Shown piece by piece: positions 1 through 10,608 of a stretch of DNA of 64,000 bases. Position 1 is the first letter of the stretch. The number at the start of each line of letters is the position of its first letter. A model generated the notes under the pieces. That model had not been told where the DNA came from, made no database searches, and was given only the letters and a program-made list of their open reading frames with translations. The DNA lies in NCBI GenBank assembly GCA_036365145.1, contig JAEOAD010000015.1, positions 7,247,501-7,311,500 on the forward strand, in the 5' to 3' direction. Position numbers and translations under genes: made by a program. The DNA comes from Orientallactaga sibirica. Lineage: Eukaryota; Chordata; Mammalia; Rodentia; Dipodidae.

Positions 1-356
1 TGACAGCAATTAATCCTCACAAGGATATTTTATTTTATTTTTTAAAATATAGCCATACCATCCCCATATCCCTAGAATGTGTTTTGGATACAGAAAATGG
101 GACAATGAAACTCCAGTTTTTTTCAGCCTATGCAAGATAAGACCAGATCAGGAAAGCTGCATCAGCTCTAGCATAGAGCAGGATGCAGAGCAGCATGCGG
201 TACACATTAAGGCATTTATGGACTTAACTGGAGCTACTACTTAGGGATGTGTGCTTGCCTGTGTGGGTGTATGGTTCTGAAGAAGTCAGTAGTTCTTGCC
301 TGGCTATGTCATTGACTGGTATCCTTAACATCCTTCAGGCTTCTTCTGTTAGTTAG

Positions 357-357
<1 letters not shown>

Positions 358-392
<35 letters not shown>
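358..392. repeat. (TG)n microsatellite
   Basis: An uninterrupted TG run of about 35 bp. It lies at the 3'-tail side of the adjacent minus-strand B4-like SINE and probably grew from that SINE's tail. Confidence 0.95.
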
Positions 393-393
<1 letters not shown>

Positions 394-687
394 GGGGTGC
401 ACATACATGTATGTGCATGTGTGAGGAGGTGAAGGACCACTTCAGATGTCGTCATTCCTAAAGCCATTCTTTTTTTGAGACAGAGTCTCTCATGGTCTCA
501 GAACTTTAATTAGTCTAGACTGCCTGGCCAGTGTGTCCTAGGAATCCTACTATCTCCACCTCCTCAGTGCTGGGATTATAAGCACATGCCAACTCACCCA
601 GCTCTTTTAAAATGTGAGTTCTTGGGATTGAACTCAGGTTCTCAAACTTGCAAGACAAGCACTTTCTGAAAGCTACCTCCTCAGCCC
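393..687 (-). mobile_element. B4-like composite SINE
   Basis: Read on the minus strand, this has a tRNA-like head ending at 687 (GGGCTGAGGAGGTAGC) followed by a B1-like middle. On the plus strand the B1-like part shows GAGACAGAGTCTCTCATGG and GTGCTGGGATTATAAGC. The order tRNA head, B1-like body, CA-rich tail is that of the rodent B4 family. Family name assigned by eye. Confidence 0.7.
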
Positions 688-688
688 T

Positions 689-1023
689 TAGTTTTTGAGA
701 CATGGTATCACTCTGTAGCCCAGAGTGGTCTTGTATTCACAACTCTGCCTCCACTTCTCAAGTGCTGGGATTATAGGTAAGGACGATCATGCCAAGCTTC
801 TTTTTTTTAATTTTAATTTTATTTATTTATTAGGGAGAGAGAGAGACAGGAGGAATGGGAATGGGCTTGCCAGGGCCTCTAGCCATTGCAAATGAACTCC
901 AGATGGAGGTGCCACTATGTGTATCTGGCTTATGTGGATTCTGGGGAATCGAACCTGGGTCCTTAGGCTTCTCAGACAAGCACCTTAACCGCTAAGCCAT
1001 CTCTACAGTCCCATGCCTGGCTT
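689..1023 (-). mobile_element. old B1-like SINE, split by a younger SINE
   Basis: Plus-strand landmarks GTTTTTGAGACATGGT and CAAGTGCTGGGATTATAGG mark a minus-strand, diverged B1. Its 5' end resumes after 1011 as CATGCCTGGCTTC, showing that the tRNA-derived SINE at 803-1011 landed in it. Confidence 0.65.
803..1011 (-). mobile_element. tRNA-derived SINE (DIP/B2-superfamily-like)
   Basis: The minus-strand copy starts near 1011 and runs to a T-rich (plus-strand) tail at 803. It carries the purine block GGGAGAGAGAGAGACAGG and the conserved segment AATGAACTCCAGATG. Flanks CATGCCAAGCTTCTT (788-802) and CATGCCTGGCTTCTT (1012-1026) form a 15-bp TSD with two mismatches. Confidence 0.8.
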
Positions 1024-1026
1024 CTT

Positions 1027-2959
1027 CATATGCTCCTTTTAATTAGGTGTTTGTGACCAGAGCTCTCAGGGATGGATAAGTGGCTTCTGTCTTCATAAGG
1101 GACCTGTTTTATTCATGCAGTGGCTGTGACTGAAACCCGTGGGCACCAGGAATGGGCCAGAAATTTGAGGCTAGGTTGCACTGGCTAAGGATTTACTGAT
1201 ATTCCAAGCATCTTGGCATCTCAAGGGAGCCAAGCCTTCAGTATCTTCTTAATGATGTTTTTAGATTAAAAAAAAAAAAAGGTAGAAGAGAGGCCCTTTT
1301 GTTGGCTGTGGAGAAAATCCAATTTTCATTTTTCTTCCTTGTTCCAGGAGTAAGCTTGTTTGAGGGAGTAGGAGGGCCAGCTAACGTATTGTGAGGCCAG
1401 ATCTCCCCCTTCACTGTGGGTTTGTCTGACGGCCACAGATCGTGGCCTGATTGGAAGTGATCTTCCCCCAGGCACTTGGCGCTGGGCCTATTAGGCTGAT
1501 AGTCTGTAATGTGTCAGCCTCTCTTCTGTCCCTTATCCACTGCATCCTGGATGCTCCCTGACACCCATGATATCCTGGGGCCTGGGCTAGCCTGAGTGGG
1601 GCTCCTTGACAGCAGGACTGAGGCAGAGACTATTGTCAATGACCTAGAGCTGTAAAGAGGAGGCCTGCCTGACAAAACAGGATTCTAATGCCAAACTAAA
1701 GATCTGGTGAATGGAAGCCCTTCAGCTATATTGGGGACATCTAAGCTTTTTTTCAGCTCCAGCCTCATCTGCCACAGGCTTCCTTGGGGGGGGTGCTACC
1801 ATGGACACATGGCCCATGTACATAGGTACCTCAGGTTCACTGTTGAAACTGTCATTTAACCTTCATTACCTTCATTAAGAATCACCATGGTGTGCACTGT
1901 AGCTGACCCCTAGAGAAGGTGGAGGCTATTCAGGGTCAGGAAACTGCAATTGGGTCCTGTCCCTGTTATTAGCCAACCAGATGGTGTTAAATGTCTTTCT
2001 GGGTTTCAGGGTCCCTATCTATAAAGGGAATAGACTAGGCTGTAGGATTTCCAAGAGTTCTTATCTTTGACCTTCTGGTTCCTGTTTACCCTTCAACCTC
2101 TCTCTGTCCCCAAAGTTCAGCATGAAATTGATCACACACTTGATGCTTGATAATGAAGCAGCGTACTGGACAGTATTGTGCCTTTAGCCCAGACCTCTGA
2201 ATGACCCTCTGTCTTCTGTCTTCCAAAAATTCAGGACTGTAGAGAGCATACTGCATCCTTGTCCTTCCCAGCGTTCTGACCATACCATCTCAATCATCGG
2301 CTCACTTGAATGATATATACTGTGTACGTGGATGTCACTAGGGAAATTGGGCTTTGATGATACAGAGATGAAACAGGTACCTCACCCCCAGTCCAGAAGG
2401 AAGTTCTAGCCTTGGACATGGGGGCACATTTGTCTTAGAGACTTTGGCAGCAGCACACTACATCAGAAAAATCTATATCTTGAAAATTTATATCCTGACA
2501 GAGGTCTGCTAGGGCAGAAGGTCAAGGTCTCTGCTAGGGCTTCAGCCTGGAGCAGGTAATTACATAGCTTGTATTGTTTAATGTAGCTAGCCCTAGTGTC
2601 ATCCGAGAAGTGCTTGGAAATGCAGGCCTGTAGTCTCTGCCTGGGGCTACTGAGTCAGAACCACATGTCTGAATGGTGGAAATCTCTGGCACAGGCCCTC
2701 CTCCCCAGGCCTGAGGTTTAGGGCTCCTTCATAGACCCTTCATAGCCCATGGTCATCATCATTACCTTGTTCTTGCAGTGGCCTTTAGGTAAGTCATATC
2801 TCCAGGCTCTTGTGAGATACCAGGGCTGGCTGCCAATCTTTATGCTGCATTTGCTGAGTCTGGCTCACATGGAACTTTCAAAATTTGCAGGAAAACTTCT
2901 AATGCTTCCATTCCCCTTAGATGGAGCCTGAAGGAATGCAATCTGATCTTTCCTTTGTT

Positions 2960-2960
<1 letters not shown>
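1027..2960. other. unique sequence, no recognised gene
   Basis: No recognisable repeat apart from a short A-run near 1268. Open frames are short and show no family resemblance. Nothing further is supported. Confidence 0.6.

Positions 2961-2997
<37 letters not shown>
2961..2997. repeat. (AC)n microsatellite
   Basis: Perfect AC run of about 36 bp. The open frames through it, reading alternating Thr-His or Cys-Val, are repeat artefacts. Confidence 0.95.
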
Positions 2998-3000
<3 letters not shown>

Positions 3001-3084
3001 GGGGAGGAGGATGGAGGCAGAGAATTTTGTTTCCCATATGTATGTGATGTCTATGTTATATGCATGCTTTGCATGTGTGCTGGA

Positions 3085-3112
<28 letters not shown>
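3085..3112. repeat. (TG)n microsatellite
   Basis: Perfect TG run at the tail of the minus-strand B4-like SINE that follows. Confidence 0.95.
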
Positions 3113-3115
<3 letters not shown>

Positions 3116-3201
3116 GAGGCTAGAGGATAATGTTAGGTGTTTTCCTCAATTATTTATTTATTTACTTATTTTTGAGGCAAACCCAACAGATTGGCCTTTT
3201 T

Positions 3202-3435
3202 AAAAATTTATTTTAATTAATTAATTAATTAATTTGTAAGCAGAGAGAGAGAGAGATAGAAGAGAGGCGGACACAGACAGAGAATGGGCATGGCAGGGCC
3301 TCCAGCCACTACAAACGAATTCCAGATGCATGTGCCCCCTTGTGCATCTGGCTTATGTGGGTCCTGGAGAATTGAACCGGGATCCTTTGGCTTTGCAGGC
3401 AAACGCCTTAACTGCTAAGCCATCTCTCCAGCCCT
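3202..3435 (-). mobile_element. tRNA-derived SINE (DIP-like)
   Basis: A full-length minus-strand copy with head GGGCTGGAGAGATGGCTTAG near 3435, GA-rich block at 3241-3260 and a T/A tail at 3202-3236. Flanks AGATTGGCCTTTTT (3188-3201) and AGACTGGCCTTTTT (3436-3449) are a 14-bp TSD with one mismatch. Confidence 0.88.
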
Positions 3436-3449
3436 AGACTGGCCTTTTT

Positions 3450-3535
3450 TTATGACAGAGAAAGAGAGAGAGAGAGATTGGGAGAGAATTGGCATGCCAT
3501 GGCTTCCAGCGACTGTAATCAAACTCCAGATGCAT
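3450..3535 (-). mobile_element. truncated tRNA-derived SINE
   Basis: Only the 3' half of a minus-strand copy is present: the purine block, GGCATGCCATGGCTTCC and CAAACTCCAGATGCA. It stops at 3535, where B4-like sequence resumes. The tRNA-like head is missing. Confidence 0.6.
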
Positions 3536-3745
3536 TGCCTTATTTATTGAGATAGAATCTCTTGCTTTAACCCAGGTATCATTGATTCTGCTACCCAGCT
3601 TGCCCTGGGGATCCCCTGCCTCTGGAGTGCTAGGATTAAAGATGGGCCACTAGACCTGCCAGGCACTTAAGTGGGTGCTGGGGATCTGAACTCAGGACCT
3701 CATGCTTGCTTTACTGACTGAATTATTTCTCCAGTTCTGAGAGTC

Positions 3746-5172
3746 TTTTAAATAGGGATTGTGCATATCATGAGTTTTGAATAGATGTGTAGATGGGCTT
3801 CTGAGGGAGTCCATTAACCCTGAATTAATATGCTCAATATATGTTTATATGCATTTTCTGGTGAGTTAGAGAGGGTCTCACTTTTCTAGATTCTCAATTC
3901 CAAGTCAGCTTCTTGGGATTTACTTAACACCTCACTATTAGAAATGAACCAGGGCCTAACTGAAGGGTCTTATGAAAACAACTTCTGTACACCAGTTAGG
4001 CAGGGCTTTGCCTGCCTCACCGCTCCTCCAAAGTTCTCTTTGTTCTTCCTATTATCTCTATCAAGGGCTATTTTCAGGGCTGATTGGAAACATGGAGTGG
4101 GCCTGGCAGCACAGTGACAAGAGAGAATGTTTGCTGGAAAAAGCATGGGTTGTCGTTGAGAGCAAAGGCAATTAGCCCTTGGAATTGGCCCGTATTCCTT
4201 CCTCTCCTTCTTTTTCTAAGTGAACCAGTGAAGCCATTTCCTAGAAAATGGCAAAGAGCAGATTCGGGCCTGCAATTTCCTTGTCTCTGCCCAGATGGAT
4301 GTTCTGGGATAGGAGCCATGTCACCATGCTCTGGGCTGTGCTGGGCGTTCTGGTCTCAGAGTCTGATTGTCTATTCATCATCCTAGGGTTTTTCTGTATT
4401 GTGGGTGGGTAGAAGCACACCTCTGGGGTCATCTGTTTCCTGTGGTGGCAAGGCCAGTTCCATTGCACAGAAGGGAGCCCACAACTTGCAGCACTGTTTA
4501 TCTGCAAACCCTGCACAAACCACATGGCTGTAGAAAGGACCACACGACGTTGACACTGAAGCCCAGTGCACTTCTAGGGACAGCAGCCTTGCTCTGACTC
4601 CCCAGTTCCTGACCCCATGGTGACTTACCCTCTTGTATTTGTGAGTGCATGGCTTCAGTCCATGGCCTTGAAGGCTGAGGTGAAGTTTTCTAACTTTGAA
4701 TTCTGGCTCCCCCAAGAATGTGGGAAAACCCATTTTTCCACACCTTCCTTACCCTTTCTAGTTTCCCTGTCTTCTTCCCATAGCTGGGCCCCTTAGCCCA
4801 TCCCTGCGCCTTGGTAAGTGTTGCCCACTATAAGGGAAATGTGGTCCAAATGGTGCCTTTACCTCAGCCCATCAGCTCTAATTCCTAGTGTTCATCTTCG
4901 CCAGCGCAGCCTGATCTCCCTTATTATCTTGTTATGGGCTGTCAAAACCCACCTCTCTGACAACGAGGACATCTCTAATCTGGAAAGTATTTGGCCAGTC
5001 TCTTTCCAACTGGATTTTTCTTTCACTTCCTAGATGATCTTCCAGCCTCTACATATCTCATTTACTGAACATGTAGCCTATTCTATTATGGGGCAACTTG
5101 GGGCATTAGAAATGGTTTCCTGGTGAACATTTTAATAAGTTCTTGAATGTGGTTTAAAAAAATTATATTGAA
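3746..5172. other. unique sequence, no recognised gene
   Basis: No repeat recognised. Frames of up to 116 codons occur on both strands at 4074-4733 but overlap one another and show no domain, so I do not call a gene. Confidence 0.55.
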
Positions 5173-5320
5173 GCTGGGCATGGTGGCGCATGCCTTTAAT
5201 CCCAGCACTCTGGAGGCAGAGGTAGGAGGATCGCCATGAGTTCAAGGCCACCCTGAGACTACATAGTGAATTCCAGGTCAGCCTGGGCTAGAGTGAGACC
5301 CTACCCCCAAAAAAAAACAA
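5173..5320 (+). mobile_element. B1 SINE, plus strand
   Basis: A near-full-length B1 running from GCTGGGCATGGTGGCGCAT to GTGAGACCCTAC plus an A-tail, with an internal Pol III B-box-like GAGTTCAAGGCC. Diagnostic stretch ACCCTGAGACTACATAGTGA differs from the usual murine B1 and is shared by other B1 copies here. It sits next to, or in, an inverted L1 remnant. Confidence 0.9.
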
Positions 5321-5322
5321 TA

Positions 5323-5400
5323 TACATATGGAACATTTTTGCATCTATGTTCAACAAAGATATTGAACTATAGTTTTCTTTTCTGTATGTCTTGTCCAAT
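5323..5400 (-). pseudogene. inverted L1 ORF2 fragment (reverse transcriptase region)
   Basis: The plus strand reads TTTTTGCATCTATGTTCA and TATAGTTTTCTTTTCTGT. This is the antisense of the L1 reverse-transcriptase region, and the intact-order L1 in this window has the matching segment at about 33780-33850. It abuts the plus-strand L1 3' segment at 5401, which suggests a 5'-inverted insertion. It is short, so confidence is moderate. Confidence 0.55.
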
Positions 5401-6290
5401 CAAAAATTGGCTAATGAACTGAATAGACAGTTCTCAACAGCTGAAATGCAAATAGTAAATTAAAAAGTCTCAAATAGTCCTATAGATTTGGGAAATGCAA
5501 GTTAAGATTATATTGAGATTACTCCCAACCCCAGATTGAATAGCTACCAAAAAGAAAAAGTGAAAAAAAGTGCTGTTGAGGATGTGGAGAAAGGGGAACC
5601 CTATGCACTGCTGGTGGGAATGTAAAGTAGTGCAATCACTATGGAAATGCATATGGAGGTTCTTCATAAAACTAAAAATAGCACTATCACATAATCAAGC
5701 TAGACCACTAGGGCTATAAACCCAAAGGATATAAGGCAGCATGCCACAGAGATACTTCACATCTATGTTTATAGCTGCACTGCTCACAATAGCCAAGATG
5801 AGGAACTGGCCTAGATGTCCATCACCAGCTGAATGGATAAAGGAAATGCAGTATGCATGCACAATGGAATTTTATTATGCTATAAAAATGAAATCGTGAT
5901 ATTTTCAGGAAAATGAATGAAATTGGAGATCATGTTAAGCAAAATGGAAGATAGTGGGAGGAGCAATAATGACAAGGCATAATGATACAGGACTGAGGAA
6001 ATGGCTTAGTAGTTAAGGCATTTGCCTGTGAAGCCTAAGCACCCCAGTTCAATTCCCCAGGACCCACATAAGCCAGATGCAGAAAGGGGTGCATGCATCT
6101 GGTGTTCGTTTGCAGTGGCTGGAGGCTCTGGCATGCCCATTCTCTCTTTGTCTCTGTCTCCTCCTTCTCTCTCTCTCTCTCTCTCTCAAATAAATGAATA
6201 ATAAAATATTAAAAAATGATATGGTATAAAATTGTCACAAAGAAACTCATGACTTTATATGCTAACTGAAAAAAAAGAGAAACAAATGAT
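5401..6290 (+). pseudogene. L1 ORF2 C-terminal remnant
   Basis: A decayed plus-strand L1 ORF2 3' segment. Landmarks are GAGGATGTGGAGAAAGGG, TGGTGGGAATGTAAAG, CACAATAGCCAAGATGAGG and GAATGGATAAAGGAAATG. Stops and indels break every frame. A tRNA-derived SINE interrupts it at 5990. No functional protein is expected. Confidence 0.85.
5990..6215 (+). mobile_element. tRNA-derived SINE (DIP-like), plus strand
   Basis: Head GGACTGAGGAAATGGCTTAG, B-box-like AGTTCAATTCCCCAG, conserved CACATAAGCCAGATGCAG and a (TC)n block followed by AAATAAATGAATAATAAAAT. The imperfect flanking match AATGATACAG / AATGATATGG may be the TSD. Confidence 0.88.
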
Positions 6291-6299
6291 TTCATTATG

Positions 6300-8055
6300 T
6301 AGAGCCCAGGACTGCTTCTAAGTCATCTCCCTGTGTACATGCCCTCTGAGATTGCATGGCTATTAGAAGCATGGGCTTTGGAATCTACTAAGTGGAGTTG
6401 AAATGGTCACTGTCTCACTTATTGGCTGTGTGACCTCAGGAATATCACATAGCTTCTCTAGGTATGGGTTCTTGTAGTGAACCAGGGCTAATAATACTAC
6501 TAATTTCAGAAGGTGGTTGAGAGGATTAAAAAGATCTTTGAGGCACAGAGTGGGTATGCATTTGGGGATAGCTGTTATAATTTTACTTTCTGCATCCTTT
6601 AAACTTCTCATTTGGCTTTAAGTTGCTCTTATTTCATCTCGCTTTTTTAGTTGTGTCTGGTCCTCTCTGCTGGACTGAGCTCTTGGAGGGAAGATCAGCA
6701 ACATTGTTCCTATTCCCACTGTTTTATTCTTAGGAGGGCCGGGCACATCATACATGCTCATCAGTGGTTTGTTAGCTGATCAGAACCAATCTGAAAACAC
6801 TGGGTCCCCTGAACAGCTGAATTAAAGCAACACTGAAAATAGTTCAGATTCAGCCTTGATTAGCCAAGTCTGGTGGGTCTGCACTGAGCAGAACAGTGAT
6901 TATTAACCAAGCCATTTTAACTCTCCTCAGAGGTTGCTCAGTTCATGGAAGGAGGCAGAAGACACTTGTGTGCTGTTCTGCAAAGGATTGTATCCAAAGC
7001 TCTGCATCCACCCACTCATTGGGTAGCAGAAGCTAGCTGCAGCAGGAGATGGCACTGCCACCATGGGAGGCCAGGAGAAGGTTTTGAGGTACAGCCACAG
7101 CTTCTTTGGAATCTGTAAGAAATGTCCTGGGGGCTTTGTGGAGGAAATGTTGCAGGTTGGGTTGGTGTGGGCATTGCTCATAGTGGCATTACCAGACCAC
7201 TTGTTGACATCAGAAACAAGTCCAGGGAGCCCAGGGCCCATGGCTGACCTGCTTGCTTCCTGGATCCTGTTACACAGCATAGTGTACCCTGCAGGCCATC
7301 TCAAAGGTGGTTTCTTGGGCACCAAACCACACAGAAAATCAACCTTCAGGAGGAGGCTGCCAGTCCCATTCCTGTCCTTATAGTTCTTGCTGCTTGCTTC
7401 TTTCTCTCTGAGTCTTAGGCTGGCTCTGAAGTTTATGAGCATATGAACTGAACTCCCCCAGAGAGGCTGGGGTTTTATTTCCATGTGATCAGGCCAGACT
7501 ATAGGGAGGGAGAAAATGGGAAGATTAAGGGATGACTACTTTAATGAATAAAACAAATCTTTCATAGTTCAGGTGCCACATAGGCATTTGCAGTGGGTGG
7601 GTTTGTGTTCAGCTAAAATGTTTAATTTTATTTGTTTATTTCAAAGGAAATTGGATGATGGGGACATAAAAGGTGGAAGAGTGAAATGAGTAAAGCAGAA
7701 CTCACAGCAAGGCACAATCTTGAGCAAGCCCTGCTCACACACCAAACAAACAGCAACTAATTAGAAGGTGGCTCTTCCTGGGCTCCTGGGTGTGAATTCC
7801 CACTTTTTGCCTCATAGGGCTGTCTAAAGTGCAAAGGGAAATAAAAACACTCATTGGTCAATTGTCCTGGGGAAGTAGTCATGCCCTCTGGCTCCACCTA
7901 TTGTACGCCTACCTGGGAAGGAACTGGTCACTTTTGCATGTGAGCCTGGCTTTGGTGACAGGGTAGGTGGGAAAGACCTTTCTGTCTATGAAGTGAAAGG
8001 TACCTAAGAAGACTGGACTGTGTGCCAAAAGTCACCCTCAGCTCCATCTAGGTTC
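6300..8055. other. unique sequence with two overlapping uncharacterised ORFs
   Basis: No repeat recognised. A 185-codon minus-strand frame (6927-7484) overlaps a 106-codon plus-strand frame (7063-7383). The plus-strand start sits in a perfect GCCACCATGG context. Neither product shows a domain, signal peptide or family I recognise, and no poly(A) scar supports a processed pseudogene. Coding status is unproven. Confidence 0.3.
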
Positions 8056-8225
8056 TCCCATCCCATCCCATCCCATCCCATCCCATCCCATCCCATCCCA
8101 TCCCATCCCATCCCACCCCACCCCACCCCACCCCACCCCACCCCATCCCATCCCATCCCATCCCATCCCATCCCATCCCATCCCATCCCATCCCATCCCA
8201 TCCCATCCCATCCCATCCCATCCCA
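8056..8225. repeat. 34-unit TCCCA/CCCCA pentanucleotide array
   Basis: Exactly 170 bp and 34 units: 12 TCCCA (8056-8115), 6 CCCCA (8116-8145) and 16 TCCCA (8146-8225), with no other interruption. The minus strand has a GGG run every 5 bases, so it is a strong G-quadruplex candidate and the plus strand an i-motif candidate. Long frames on both strands follow from the 15-bp coding period and are not genes. Confidence 0.98.
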
Positions 8226-8489
8226 ACTCAAGAGGAGTTAAGGAGGCACATGCTGGAGAAGCCCTGCTTCGACCAGGACTGAAGCAGCATGAGGTTTTTC
8301 TTCAGGATTTTAAGGACCCCAGTAAGTGCCCATCCTCAACAGACAGGGACGATCTAGAGGCAGGTTCCTGGGGCTTTATGGAGCCTGATGAGTCCCTGAC
8401 TTTCCCTAGGAGTAGGAGTGTATGGAAATGCTAGCAGAACATGCCAGTATCTCTTCCAGGCTCTCTTCCTGACTCACAAATTGTATGGG

Positions 8490-8834
8490 TGTAGCAGACA
8501 GCTTCAGGTTTGCTGAGATAAACTTCCAGACCAGGCATAGTTATGGAGGAAGGGATTTATTGATGTTTACATATCCAGGGGAAGTTCCATAATGGCAGAA
8601 GAAGCTGGCCTGCTCTTATAGGAACAGAAAAGAGAGAGAGAGAGTGTGTGTGTGCAGAACGCCAAAAAGCCAAAAGCCATACAGCACAGCACACTTCAGG
8701 AACTTCAGCTAGGCACACTTTGCATATATTTAGATCCGCCCAGTGACACTGCCTCCAGTCAGATGGCTGCAGATGCAAACTACAAACTAATAAAACACTG
8801 AAAATATTGGGGGCCATCTATTCAAACTACCACA
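8490..8834 (+). mobile_element. solo LTR, copy 1 of a lineage-specific family
   Basis: A 345-bp LTR with TG...CA ends (TGTAGCAGACAGC ... CAAACTACCACA). It is flanked by a perfect 5-bp TSD, ATGGG at 8485-8489 and 8835-8839. An AATAAA lies at 8789-8794, near the 3' end. It lacks about 35 bp that the copies at 23616 and 47473 keep before the CCAGTGACA segment. No internal retroviral sequence is present. A 5-bp TSD suits ERVL-type elements, but I cannot name the family. Confidence 0.88.
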
Positions 8835-8839
8835 ATGGG

Positions 8840-10078
8840 GCTAGCAGGGATGAGGGAAGCTTGCAAGAAAAGAGATTCGTGGCCCTCTGAGTTGATGTTT
8901 GAGGAGAGGCCCAAGAGCGGTGGACTGTTACATGAAGGGTAATTGAGGAATGTTTATTGTGCTTAAGCCACTAGGATTCTGGGTTGTTTGATACAACTGT
9001 TAGTTTATTCAGCCTAATGGAGTACATGGGCGTACTCATTCATTCAACAATTGTTGGATAAGCAGGGCATGAGGGCAGTGTGGTGTGCCTGAGCAGACAG
9101 TGATAAAGAGAACTGCAGAGTGAAAAAAGGATCTCCAAGGTGTGGGTGAAGCCCCATTGAGTTTGATCAGCACACACTGGTTCCACATTTCAGGGGAAAT
9201 ACATTGTCCTTGCTTTGTGCCTCTTTACATCTGTATCTGTCAGTGGAGGGCACCAAGGGCTGGACAATGTGACATCTGATCATCAGACTTTGGACTTTAT
9301 AAAGTGACCTTGGAAGATATCATATCCTACACCCAGAAGGTCACTTTGGCATCTGGGCCCTTCGATCACCCTGAGAGGCCACTGGAGAGAAATGAAGGTA
9401 GCTTTGTCCATTTCTCAAATGATAAATACACTCCTTTCACCTTGTGGCTTTTATACAGGCAAGAGAGAAATGTGCATTAAGGAAAGGAATGACATTATAT
9501 CCTCAGAGTGCTAGATGGGAAGCAATGGGGACAGGCAAGGAAAGTGCTCCCAGCACTCAGCTGGGGGCCCTGGTAGACGTAGTACTGGCAACAGTCCTAG
9601 GAGGTGTCAAGGCATGTCCCCTCTGTCCCCCTGAGCCATCCTCTGGCTTCTTCCAGGGCCACCTTGGATGTGCATTGCATGCATCTTTAATATTTTCAAT
9701 TAACAATATAGAACAAATGGAGTTGAGTTTTAATTATTCATAATTCATTTAGGAATAAAATCTTTGTAAACTATCAAAGGAAGGGAGCTATTACCTTTTA
9801 TTAAGCAAAAAAAAAAAAAAAAAAAAAGTAGAGCAATGAAAGGGGGAGAAATGGAATAATTTCTACTTATGGAAATTATTTTGCTGCAGTTTTTCTTGTG
9901 GTATGTGCCAGTTAGAGCTCAGGGTAATGGGAGATGTTCTTTGCTGATGGTCAGAGAGTTGCCTTCACCCTGTCCTAACTGGCCAGTGATACACTATATC
10001 ATCTACACTTTATCACTGTCCCTTGCTGTGTATAAATAAGCTACTCCTGCCAAGAGTCACAAACTGATCAGGGCCACT
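8840..10078. other. unique sequence
   Basis: No recognised gene or repeat except a pure A-run near 9807-9827. A 99-codon frame at 9444-9743 shows no recognisable feature. Confidence 0.55.
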
Positions 10079-10093
10079 AATATATTCATTCTT

Positions 10094-10334
10094 TTTTTTT
10101 TTTTTTTTTTTGAGAGAGAGGGACAGAGAGAAGCAGAGAGAGAGAGAATGGGCATGCCAAGGCCATTTCAGTTGCTGTCAATGAACTCCAGACATGTTTG
10201 CCCCCTTGTGGAAAAGTGTGGCATTGCGTTCTTGTGTCACTTGCGTCTGGCTAAACGTGGGACCTGGAGAATCCAATGGGTGTTTTTAGGCTTGGCAGGC
10301 AGGCGCCTTAACAGCTAAGCTATCTCTCCAGCCC
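10094..10334 (-). mobile_element. tRNA-derived SINE, long subtype (first of a pair)
   Basis: A minus-strand copy of the longer subtype, which has about 34 extra bases between the CCAGATGCA-like segment and the CACAAGGGGG-like segment. Head GGGCTGGAGAGATAGCTTAG is at 10334. Flanks AATATATTCATTCTT (10079-10093) and AATATATT (10335-10342) are its target site, the latter shared with the second copy. Confidence 0.88.
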
Positions 10335-10342
10335 AATATATT

Positions 10343-10593
10343 AAATTTTGTTTTTTTTGAAGAGAGTCAGAGAGAGAGAGAGAGAGAGACAGAGAAACAG
10401 AGAATGGGTGTGCCAGCAGCCTTTCTGCTGCTGTGTGAATGAACTCCAGATGCATGTGCCCCCTTGTGGGCAATTGCAGCATTGTGCCCTTGTATCACTT
10501 TGTGTCTGGCTAAACATGGGACCTGGAGAATTGAACAGGCGTTCTTAGCCTTAGCAGGCAGGTGCTTTAACCACTAAGCCATCTCTCCAGCCC
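10343..10593 (-). mobile_element. tRNA-derived SINE, long subtype (second of a pair)
   Basis: Same subtype and orientation, head at 10593. AATATATT stands on both sides (10335-10342 and 10594-10601). The right flank continues as CATTCTT, restoring the target sequence seen left of the first copy. The second SINE therefore integrated into, or next to, the TSD of the first. Confidence 0.88.
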
Positions 10594-10608
10594 AATATAT
10601 TCATTCTT

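Larger units (their letters stand above)
3113..3745 (-). mobile_element. B4-like SINE broken by tRNA-derived SINEs
   Basis: A minus-strand B4-like element. The tail side is at 3113-3201. The B1-like and tRNA-like parts (GGATCTGAACTCAGGACC, then TTATTTCTCCAGTT) are at about 3536-3745. The interior is displaced by the SINE copies at 3202-3435 and 3450-3535, so the B4 is the oldest of the three. Confidence 0.65.

Noticed and set aside
2840..3130. Proteins with poly(His-Thr) or poly(Cys-Val) runs
   Set aside because: Translations of (AC)n and (TG)n microsatellites.
8004..8241. Open frames on both strands encoding repeats such as MGWDG or SHPIP
   Set aside because: They come entirely from the uninterrupted 5-bp array, whose 15-bp coding period has no stop in these frames.
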